30,463 nucleotides of DNA from Prasinococcaceae sp. CCMP 1430. Its lineage: Eukaryota > Prasinodermophyta > Palmophyllophyceae > Prasinococcales > Prasinococcaceae. Location: positions 374,743-405,205 of the forward strand of contig RQSC01000008.1 in the NCBI GenBank assembly GCA_013416795.1, in the 5' to 3' direction. Position numbers and translations under genes: made by a program. The notes below the pieces were generated by a model, which was not told where the DNA came from, ran no database searches, and saw nothing but the letters and a program-made list of their open reading frames with translations. Positions 9,220-17,218 of the stretch are shown here, in pieces (the first letter of the stretch is position 1; each line of letters begins with the position of its first letter).

Positions 9220-9792
9220 TGGCACGCCTCGGTCGGACGGGGTCGGTCGGACGCGCGCTTTGATTGAGTGAGAGTGCTGCGCGAAGCACCCTGGCATGAC
9301 GGGGCCACGTATGATACATTCATTCGTCTGCCGCCGAAGGGGGCGGGAGGGGGTGTGGGTGTGGGTGGGGATGGGGGCGGCAAGTCGGATGCGCAGAGTG
9401 GGTGGTTGGGGGGGGCGTCGCGCGTCCGCGTGGGGGCTCGCATGTGGGCTGGTCGGGCGTCGCCTGTTTGGTTTGTGGATGCGTGGCGGGTGGGTGGGGG
9501 GCGGACCGAAGGAGGGCATGGGGATGGGGCGCCCGCGGCGGCCGAACTCGGCTGCGTTGAGGGACGACCTAGGGGCAACGTGCGGTGCCGCGCCGCGCCG
9601 CGTCGCGCCGCACAGACGGGGCGCGCGGTCCGTCCCTGCGACGCGTGCGCGCTGCATGGACGACTGGGCAGAGACAGCGCGCGCAGGGCGCGGCGCGCAG
9701 GGAATGGCCCGAGGACGAAGTATGCTTACGATGCTAAAAGTTCTTTGCCCCCCTGAGGGGGAAGTCGGTGCGGCGCACTACGAGACGGGACC

Positions 9793-12700
9793 TCACGGCG
9801 CGGCCTCAAAGTCGTACTGGGCGAACTCGGACGACGCGAGGAAGGCATCCGGATCAGCCTTGGGCAACGCCACGCCCACCACCGCGCGCCCGGACAGCAG
9901 CGGAACAACGCTCTTGTACGACACCGAGATGGCTTGAGTGTCGAGGTCGAACTCCACCTGGAAGGTGTTGTGTCCGGGGTAGTCCGACACCTTCGATTCA
10001 CTGACCGCTGGGACCTGGGAGTACGTCACGAACGCCTTCGATCCCTCCTTGCTCACGTAGACGTGGCCACCCATCGACACGTCGAGGTTCGCGTACAGCG
10101 CGGAGATGGCGAACCCAGCCGAGCGCTTGTTGCTGAAGTGCGTGTCCAGGCCGGGGCTGAGAGACTTCTTGGACTTCCCCAACGCCACGTATCCCTGCGC
10201 GCCCACGTAGAACTTTTTGAAGCTCTTCACCTTGCCGGCCTTGCCCTTCTTGCCGGGCTGGTACGACTTGAACTTGCCTCCGGGAATGGACACCTTCACC
10301 GCGCCGCCCTTGCGCAGCTTCTTGGCGTAGTTCTTGCCCGTCTGGGCGTACGTTGTGTGCGGCAGGACGTAGGCACTGCCATCGAACTCCAGTCCCTGCT
10401 CCGTGACACTCCACGTGTCGCCGCCCGGGCGAGGCGTGAAGGTGAGGCGCTTGCCCTCGAGGGAAGTTGTGGAGTTGATAATGCCGGTCGGTAGACCGCA
10501 GCTAGGCAGGTACACGAAGTCCGACTCGGCCGCCGCGCAGCTGCGCGCGACGGGCATCGAAGGCCTGGTGGGCGCGCACACGCACGTCGGCTCTCCCGTG
10601 GTCGGGTCGAGCGGCGGCGAGCACGTGAGCGTGCCCGTGCGCACGGGGCGTAGCAAGGGGGCGCCCGTGGCGTCGGTGTGGTACTCGTCGGTGCGCGCAC
10701 CGCACACCACCGAGCCAATCGGCGGGCAGCTCACGTCCCAGTCCTCCTGCGTGTACGCATCGTCGCCGCACTCGGCCAGCTCCGCTGGCTGGTCGGCGAG
10801 CGCGAGCTTGGCGGCGCCCCAGAGGTCGGCGTCGACGCTGAGGATCTTGTTGGCTGTGGCCTCGACGTTGGACGCCTCGTCCTCGTAGCCGGTTCCGCCC
10901 CAGGCCGCGGGGTTCAGTCCAAACACGCTGCCCGTCTGCGCAGCGGCGTCAATGTACGCCTTCACCTCCTCTGGGGTCGCATCAGGATACGCCTCGAGCA
11001 CGAGCGCCGCCACGCCCGCAACGAAGGGCGTCGCCATCGATGTGCCGCCAAGCGCTTCCGTGCAGGTGTCGCAGGGCTGCTTGGCGGCGTCCAGGGGGTA
11101 CGCGCTCAGGATGCCCGTGCCCGGTGCATAAATGTCGACGCAGCCGCCCCAGTTGGAGTAGAGCCCCTTCGAGTCGTCCACGTTAATCGCAGCGACGGTC
11201 ATGGGGGCGTCAGCCGATGCCGGAGTCGTGGTGCACGCGTCAATGTCCGCGTTTCCCGCAGCGACCGCCACGAACACGCCGGCGTCCACGAGGCTCTCCA
11301 CCACGCCATTTGCGGTCTCAGAGTACGACGACCCCAGCGACATCGTCGCCACCGCAGGCGCGCCGCCGGTGAGCTCTTCAAGGTTATCGATCAGGTACTG
11401 AACGCAGCGCGCGGTCATCGCAGTGTTGCCGGAGCCGTCGTCCTGGAGCACTTTGAGGGCGTGGATGGTGACGCCTGGTGCCACCCCCCACGTTGTCCCG
11501 CCGACCGCCCCCGCGACGTGCGTGCCGTGGCCGTTGCCATCGGTCTGCGTGGTCACAATATCTGCGGAGGTGCAGTCGGCACCCGGACCTACCCGCCCTG
11601 TGAACTCTTCGTGGGTTTCGAGCACACCCGTGTCGAAGATGAAGGCGTGCACGCCAGCGCCAGTGAGTGCCGTGCCGTCGGTGGGAAGCTTCCACGAGCC
11701 GGTGGATTCGTCGTACGTGATGTCTCCTTCCGGCTGGTCGAGGCGGTCAAGCGCCCACGCCCACTCCTGCTTGCTCCACGCGGGGCCACCGTTCGTCGAG
11801 TACGCGCTCTGCTCGCAGGCTGGGATATCGCCACAGATCTCAGCACTCACAGCGCCATCGACCTCGATAATGCACCACGGCCTTCCGACACCGAAGAGGT
11901 CGCCCGGGTTGCGGCAAAACGGTCCGTCCTCGAGGCCGGCGCCAGGAAATCCCCTGGACGTGAGCTCGAGGCCACCAAAGGCGAGCGCCGGGGCCCGGTT
12001 CTCCAGGTCAATGCAGTTGTACGTAGCGCCGTTCTTGGTGATGGTGCCATGGGTGCCGCGATATGAGGCGGCCTTGTCCGTGATGAAGTAACACTCGGTC
12101 GCCCCGCCCTCCAAGCTCATCTGGGCCAGAGCGCGGCCATTGTCACCGTCGCGCTTGGCCTCGGAGCGAACCTTCGCAGCGTCCTGCGCCTTGCTCACCT
12201 CCGCGTGTAGGGCCTGCTTGGCCTCGGCGGGGAGTTCGGCGAGCGAGCGCTCGCGCTTGAGAGCGGCGCGGCGCCGGCGGCCGTGCGAGGTGCTCGCCAC
12301 CTGCGCGTGCACCTCGCCAAGTCGACGCATGTGCATCGACAACGCGTGCTCGTGCGACTCGATGAGGTGCGCGTGGTCGTGGTACGCAGGGGCGGTCACA
12401 CGACTGTCGGAGGCGACGGCCTCGAGGCCGAACGGCGAGGCGCCCGCATCGCAGTCGCCCGCACTCGCCGCGCGCTGCGCGAGGATGAAGGCGCCGAGGC
12501 CTTCCTTGGAAATGGTCGCAGCGGCAACGCCCGTGGTCGCTGCGCTCGCCGCAGCCGCCTCAGCGCCGCCTGTGCACGCGCCGCCGTAGCCGGCAAGCGC
12601 CGCGCACAGGCCCGCAGCGTCGGCGTCGGCGTCGGCGTCGAAGCGGAAGATCCACTCGTCTGCGGCGCCGTTCTCAAGCGCCGTCTCCGGGTTCCCCAAC

Positions 12701-13215
12701 GCAGCGTCGGGCAGCCCTTCAACTGGCAGCAGGCATTCGATGGTCTCCGCGACGAGCTGGGCGGCGAGAGAGCCGTCTGCTTCGCCGGTGATGAGGCGCG
12801 CGTCGACGGCGCCCGTGTGCACAATGTTGTCTACAGCGCCCTTGACTCTCTGCACGCCACTGGTGTCGGTGTCAACCTCGCGCACAAGCTCCACGACCGC
12901 AAATGTGAGACCGAAGTTGGCCAGGAGGAACAGGAAGACGACGACGGACAGCACGCCGACCACTCGCAGGAGCCTCTGTTTCTGCTCCCGCGTCTGGCGG
13001 TAGAGGTTGGCCGCGCTGTAGAGCTCTTGCAGTGAGATCGTGCCCGAATTGTCCAGGTCGAAGGCCTGCAGCGCCCCCTGCAGCTCGGGGGGCAGTGCGT
13101 CGTTGTTGTAGGCCATTTCGCTGCTGTCGCCCGACATGAACTTGATCGATTTGGTCGGGGCAAGCTTCGAATCGGTGCTCGCCGAGGGCACGGCGTCATC
13201 GCCTCCGCGCCCCAT
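9793..13215 (-). CDS. Membrane-anchored subtilisin (S8) protease with EF-hand, kringle and C-terminal beta domain
   Basis: From the ATG at 13215 the protein has 1140 residues. EF-hand loop D53-E64 (DLDNSGTISLQE) is followed by one strongly hydrophobic helix at about 85-110, giving a type II signal-anchor with a cytosolic Ca2+-binding tail. Residues about 120-370 form a linker/propeptide with a polybasic HGRRRR site (311-316), possibly processed. A kringle-like domain spans 374-467, with six Cys, SYRGTHGT, CRNPG, PWC and CGDIPAC. The S8 catalytic domain is at about 480-750: Asp528 in FDTG, His563 in GHGTHVAG, oxyanion Asn655 in AAGN, Ser726 in GGTSMATP, all intact. The C-terminal region (about 860-1140) resembles nidogen-like beta domains (VYVSKEG, FVTYSQVP, NTFQVEFDLD). 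Active extracytoplasmic protease is inferred. The frame stays open into the N gap upstream, so the true start could lie further 5'. Confidence 0.88.
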   Translation of the reverse strand: MGRGGDDAVPSASTDSKLAPTKSIKFMSGDSSEMAYNNDALPPELQGALQAFDLDNSGTISLQELYSAANLYRQTREQKQRLLRVVGVLSVVVFLFLLANFGLTFAVVELVREVDTDTSGVQRVKGAVDNIVHTGAVDARLITGEADGSLAAQLVAETIECLLPVEGLPDAALGNPETALENGAADEWIFRFDADADADAAGLCAALAGYGGACTGGAEAAAASAATTGVAAATISKEGLGAFILAQRAASAGDCDAGASPFGLEAVASDSRVTAPAYHDHAHLIESHEHALSMHMRRLGEVHAQVASTSHGRRRRAALKRERSLAELPAEAKQALHAEVSKAQDAAKVRSEAKRDGDNGRALAQMSLEGGATECYFITDKAASYRGTHGTITKNGATYNCIDLENRAPALAFGGLELTSRGFPGAGLEDGPFCRNPGDLFGVGRPWCIIEVDGAVSAEICGDIPACEQSAYSTNGGPAWSKQEWAWALDRLDQPEGDITYDESTGSWKLPTDGTALTGAGVHAFIFDTGVLETHEEFTGRVGPGADCTSADIVTTQTDGNGHGTHVAGAVGGTTWGVAPGVTIHALKVLQDDGSGNTAMTARCVQYLIDNLEELTGGAPAVATMSLGSSYSETANGVVESLVDAGVFVAVAAGNADIDACTTTPASADAPMTVAAINVDDSKGLYSNWGGCVDIYAPGTGILSAYPLDAAKQPCDTCTEALGGTSMATPFVAGVAALVLEAYPDATPEEVKAYIDAAAQTGSVFGLNPAAWGGTGYEDEASNVEATANKILSVDADLWGAAKLALADQPAELAECGDDAYTQEDWDVSCPPIGSVVCGARTDEYHTDATGAPLLRPVRTGTLTCSPPLDPTTGEPTCVCAPTRPSMPVARSCAAAESDFVYLPSCGLPTGIINSTTSLEGKRLTFTPRPGGDTWSVTEQGLEFDGSAYVLPHTTYAQTGKNYAKKLRKGGAVKVSIPGGKFKSYQPGKKGKAGKVKSFKKFYVGAQGYVALGKSKKSLSPGLDTHFSNKRSAGFAISALYANLDVSMGGHVYVSKEGSKAFVTYSQVPAVSESKVSDYPGHNTFQVEFDLDTQAISVSYKSVVPLLSGRAVVGVALPKADPDAFLASSEFAQYDFEAAP

Positions 13216-13291
13216 CTCCGCGCGCGCGCCGTGGCCGCCTCGCCCCCCAACCGCCGCGCCGACTACGGCGCCGTGGCGCGCCGCCGCCGCC

Positions 13292-13408
13292 NNNNNNNNN
13301 NNNNNNNNNNNNNNNNNNNNNNNNNNNNNNNNNNNNNNNNNNNNNNNNNNNNNNNNNNNNNNNNNNNNNNNNNNNNNNNNNNNNNNNNNNNNNNNNNNNN
13401 NNNNNNNN
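13292..13408. other. Assembly gap (117 N)
   Basis: Unsequenced run flanked by GC-rich ccgccgccgcc on the left and a long A homopolymer on the right. It lies within or just upstream of the protease 5' end, so the true start codon or a leader exon could be hidden here. Confidence 1.
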
Positions 13409-13650
13409 CCGCCAAAAAAAAAAAAAAAAGCTAACAAAAAATCCCCCCGGCCCCGATACCGGCACGGCACGGCGCGCGCGCATACTTGGGGTGAGAATCC
13501 GCAGAGCGCGCGCAAAGTACCTCAACATACGTAAGATACAAACCCTACATAGTTAAGGTTTGGAGCGGCGCGGAAGCCCGCCCTGCTGCGGCCGTGGTGC
13601 GGCGCGCGCGCGCGCGCGCGCGCGCGCCGCGCCGCGCGGGGGAACCGAGC

Positions 13651-13797
13651 GCCATCAAATCGAATGCGTCGTCTGCCGAGCCTATTCGAACTGATCTGGG
13701 AGAGGCGCTTCACCAAATAGAATCTAATGCATGCGGATACAATGCGATCTGATGGAGGAAAAGAAAGCCATCAAAGTGAAAGCGTGGTCTGCGGAGC
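13651..13797. repeat. Imperfect 31-bp direct repeat upstream of the protease gene
   Basis: Copies at 13651-13681 and 13767-13797 share 26 of 31 bases. Both begin gccatcaaa and contain gtctgc and gagc. They start 116 bp apart, in the probable promoter of the minus-strand protease gene. Confidence 0.6.
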
Positions 13798-14048
13798 AGT
13801 CAGATCGCAGTGGATGCGCGATCGCGCCCCCTCGCAACGCGTCAGATAGACCCGTTTTTACGATAACCGTAAATATATTAAACCGGAAGGCGGGACGGAC
13901 GTAGCGCCGCGGCGGGAGCGACTGCGCGGTGCAGTGCCGGACGGCGCGCGCGAGGACGCCCCCCCCATGGGCGGCGCGGCGTCCTCCCTTGCCTCGGAAG
14001 GTGGGGGGTGCCCCGCATGCCTGAGGCCCGGGGTGGGCGCGGCTCCTC

Positions 14049-16644
14049 TCAGCGCCGCCCGCCCATCTTGAGCTTCTTCTTCAGTCGGTCGCGCACCGAC
14101 AGCTTCGGGGGCGCCTTGGCCTTGGGCGGCGCCCGCGCCTTGGGCTGCTTGGCGGGGCCGTTCGAGCTCTCCTTGCGGGACAGGTCGAGGCCTGCCCCGT
14201 AAGAGAAGTGCGCGGCACAGATCGTCAGTCTCAGCGCGCCGTCCTTGGGGAGATTGTCGGCGCACCGAACAGGCGAGCGGCTGAGCGAGGCGCGCGCGCG
14301 CAGATGCAAGCGTACCGTCCCGATCGGCGTCGAAGGCGTCGTTGTCCAGCTGCATGTCCTGGGCCGTCGGGAGGCTCGGCGAGCCGGTGACCTCCTGAGG
14401 TGGCTTCCATTCGCCCCCGTCCGAGGTCCCGAGGCGCGCGCCAGCAGCCTTCGCGGCAGACTCGCCGGCCACCCCTTTGGAGCTCTTGACGCTGATCTTC
14501 GCCTTGAGGTTGAGCTTGAGCTTCACAGGCGCCTTTGGGTTCAGCGCTGAAGCCTGCGCCTGTTCCTCCTTCGCTGCCTTGGCGATCTCCTCGCGCGCGT
14601 TGAACCACTCAGCCATCTTTTCCATGCCACGATCGATCGCCTCCTGCCCGAGCTCCGCGTACAGGCTTTCGACCACCCCCCTGGCTTCGAGCTTGGTCAT
14701 CAACGCGCCCGTGGTGCGTTGGCCGAGCCATTGCTGCAGAGTCAATAAGAGGCAAGGAAGCCCCGCCATCTCCGTCTCTGTGATTGAGCCAGAGATGCTG
14801 TTGCCATCACTCGCACCGTTGGGCACGGGCAGGCTAGCGCGGGCCGCGTCTGGCATGGCCGGCTCTGGCATCTCCGCCGCGGCAAGGTGCACGCCCCCGT
14901 CCTGTGCAACGCCCTGCACCTTGGCGTCGGCTGGCGTCTCGTCCGAGCCCTGCCCGGCGTCTCCTCCCTCGCCCGGCCGCTTCTCCTGCTGCGTTCCGCC
15001 GTCCCCCTCCTCCTCATTCTCCTGCTGCTGCTGCTGCTGCTGTTTTTGCTGCGTGTCGGCCGATGGCGCGGCCTCTGGCACCGCTGTCTTGATCTTCAGC
15101 GTGATCTTTGGCCGCGTTTGCGCGGGCGTTGGCTCCGCCGCGTCCGCGGACCGGTCGTCCCCATCCTCGCCGGCAGTGCCGCCTGCGCCCGGCGCCCGGC
15201 CGGCAACGGCAGTCGCAAGGGCGTCTGACGCACCACCCTCGCCCACGACCTCCTCAGCTGCTGCTACTGTCGCCTCGCTGGCCGCACCCGCCTGGGGGGC
15301 TCTGTCCTGCGCCCCGCCGCTGGCTGGAGGCGTCTCCTGCTTGACACGTTCCTCGCCCTCGGGCCTTTGGGCCACGGCCGTTGCGGCGCCATCCGCCCCC
15401 GATATCTTCAGCTTGAGCTTGATCGCCTTGCGCTGCTTTGGCGGCGGCTCGGCGGCGCCCTTGGCGTCGTTGTCGCCCTCGCTTGACGCGCCCCCTGCCG
15501 CTGCGGGCTTCTTGAGAGTGAGGGCCAGCTTGCGCTTTCCGGGATTCTTGGCGGCGTGCAGCAGTCCAGCGTATCGATCCGCGGCGAACCACATGAGCTC
15601 ACGGTAACGCGGGTAGCGGAAGGTGCTCTTCACGCCCAGCCTGTCTTCCATGCTCCAGCACGCCAGCTGCACGAAGAGATCATGGCCGTGGAGAAAGTTG
15701 CCCCCAATGACCACCGAGTCCTCCTCGGTTGTGACCGCGTGCGGCCAGCCGCCGGGCAGGAAGACGGTGTCGCCCGCGCCGACCTCGACGCGCATGCAGT
15801 CGTGCGCCGAGTCCGCGTAGAACGTCGTGCGCTGCCGCGACGAGCCCGCCCATGCCTCGAACGCCGCGTGGTTGGCAGCGTCAGGTGGCGCGAGCAGGAA
15901 GGTCTTGTGGCCGCTCAGGACGTGGTACCATACCGAGGACCCGCCGAAGTCCACGTGAAAGTCCGTGTAAGCGCCCGCGGGGCTGAGCAGTGCGTACAGC
16001 AGCGCCGACGGGGGCTCTTGCGCCGGCGGGGGAGGCCACACTTGCTCGACCAGGTCAAGCTCGCGCACGAGCGCCGGGATGACGATCTCCTCGTCCAGAA
16101 GCGTGCCCTTCAGTGGCAGGCTCACGCAGTTCAGCAACAGCTCGCGCTCGGCCGCGGGCGCCTCCAAGTAGGCGGCGTACTGCTCGAGGGTCTGGCGTGG
16201 GCCAGGCTCCTGCGTGGTGCACTCGATGGTGTCCACGGGCGTGTCCGGGCCGACCGCGGCGACGATGCCGCGCAGCGTGAGGAGCGCCTCGTCCGCCGGG
16301 AGCGCCATGCCCAGGCCCGCGGCGCCGCCTGCGGCGGCCGACACCACAATGGGCTCGCGGAAGCCCACGCCGGTGCGCCGCAGGCTCTCGAGGCGGACGT
16401 CGTGGGCGGCCATGCGCCGCGGCTCCCCCTTGGACGCTGCCGCGCGCAGACGCTTGCTCAGCGCGGCCGGGTCGATCTTCGGCGCGCCCGTCCTGCGCTG
16501 CTTGCGCTTGCCCCCCCAGGCCGCAGCGCCCGCAGCGGCCGCCGCCGCGTCGAGCTCGGCGTAGAGCTCCTCCTCGTCCGACGACAGGCCATCGAGCTCG
16601 TGGTAGTTCACGCGGGTCCGCTCGCGCATGGGGTACGACGACAT
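14049..16644 (-). CDS. JmjC-domain histone demethylase-like protein (KDM2/KDM7 type)
   Basis: A nuclear Fe(II)/2-oxoglutarate dioxygenase, likely acting on methyl-lysine in histones. Exon 1 is 16644-14316. The intron is 14192-14315 (donor GTACGC, branch-like CTGAC, acceptor GGGGCAG, phase 1) and exon 2 is 14191-14049, giving 823 residues. Seen: residues about 85-350 match the KDM2/PHF8 JmjC core: LGMALP, VDTIECTTQE, LLNCVSLPLKGTLL, DFHVDFGGSSVWYHVLSGHK (Fe ligands H230 and D232; 2OG Lys247) and PGGWPHAV (third Fe ligand H302), then GGNFLHGHD. All catalytic positions are intact. No PHD finger or CXXC zinc finger is visible. The C-terminal 460 residues are low-complexity, with a polyQ run and recurring KLKLK-like basic patches, ending in KKKLKMGGRR. 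Choosing the spliced tail avoids an unrelated 150-residue read-through. Confidence 0.88.
15022..15042 (-). repeat. CAG trinucleotide repeat (polyglutamine in the JmjC protein)
   Basis: Seven uninterrupted CTG units on the plus strand are CAG on the coding strand. They encode seven Gln within a QQKQQQQQQQENEEE stretch of the disordered tail. Confidence 0.9.
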
Positions 16645-17218
16645 GCCGTGCAGCGCGCGTGTGTGTCTGGGTGGGAGGGGTGCGAGGGCTGGAAGGGAGG
16701 GCGGGGGGAGGAGGCGCTGCCGCGCCTGTTGGCGGGCGCCCCCGCCGGCGCCGCCCCCCCGCCCCCCCCGGCGGCGCGCCGAGGCGCGCTCCTCTGAGGA
16801 GCTCTCCGAGGCGCCCGAAGTCCCGCCCGCGGACACCCGCAGGCCCCGCCTCGAAGGCACGTACAAAGGGGGGGGGGGGGGGGAGAGAGCGCGCTGTGGC
16901 ACGCACCCGCTTCGAACGCGCTCGCAACAGCCGCGCTGCGCTCGGGAGCATTCACACGTGCCTAATTAGGGTTCATAAATCACATCACACTACAAATGAT
17001 TCTTGTTACGGTTAGAATGTACCCTAATTCGACAAACCCTAATGCGTGCCCCCGCGCGCGAGGGCTGCGCCGGGCGCGTGCGGGCGGCGCGGCGCCACAG
17101 CGGCCCCTCCCCTTGCACCCCGGGCCGCCCAGCCATCCCGCCGGGCCCGCCGCTCTTTCGGCCGTGACCGGCAGGCGCGGCCCCGGCAGCGCTGCCCCGC
17201 CGCCCCCCGCCAGCGATC
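16645..17218. promoter_or_regulatory. Divergent promoter between JmjC gene and PPOX-like gene
   Basis: 574 bp between two start codons pointing away from each other. It holds a 16-nt G run (16868-16883) and an AT-rich island (16960-17045). The island contains the 10-bp palindrome cctaattagg (16961-16970), accctaat (17021-17028) and AAACCCTAA (17034-17042). The last is identical to the plant telo-box promoter element. Inference: a shared bidirectional promoter. Confidence 0.55.

Larger units (their letters stand above)
8412..9792. other. 1.4-kb intergenic region upstream of the ammonium transporter
   Basis: 8412-8815 is a GC-rich leader or proximal promoter of the transporter. 8815-8910 is an AT-rich island with regulatory-looking motifs (separate entry). 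9182-9219 holds a 12-bp tandem repeat. 9340-9520 is G-rich on the plus strand (gggtgtgggtgtgggtgggg). 9748-9761 is a C6-TGA-G5 hairpin 32 bp beyond the protease stop. Several 70-260-codon frames cross the region on both strands, but none shows domains or conserved sequence. Confidence 0.5.
13216..14048. other. Spacer between protease 5' end and JmjC 3' end, with assembly gap
   Basis: It contains a 117-N gap (13292-13408), an A-run (about 13413-13429), AAACCCTA (13540-13547), a (GC)n run (about 13602-13627), an imperfect 31-bp direct repeat (13651-13681 and 13767-13797) and an inverted repeat TTTACG-ataac-CGTAAA (13857-13873). The AT-richer 13500-13880 part probably carries the protease promoter and the JmjC 3' UTR. 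The JmjC stop is at 14049. Confidence 0.5.

Noticed and set aside
8872-9267. 131-codon plus-strand frame downstream of a TATA-like box, containing the 12-bp repeat
   Set aside because: Apart from the first 12 residues it is Arg/Ala/Pro noise that stays open in several frames at once. There are no domains.
13858-14191. Unspliced C-terminus of the JmjC protein down to 13858
   Set aside because: The read-through is random-looking. The 124-nt intron has donor, CTGAC branch and acceptor in correct phase, and leads to a Lys-rich tail like the rest of the protein.
16645-16902. Extra N-terminus of the JmjC protein from 16902
   Set aside because: It is Pro/Arg/Gly-rich and includes the translated 16-nt homopolymer. 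The JmjC protein is complete from 16644.
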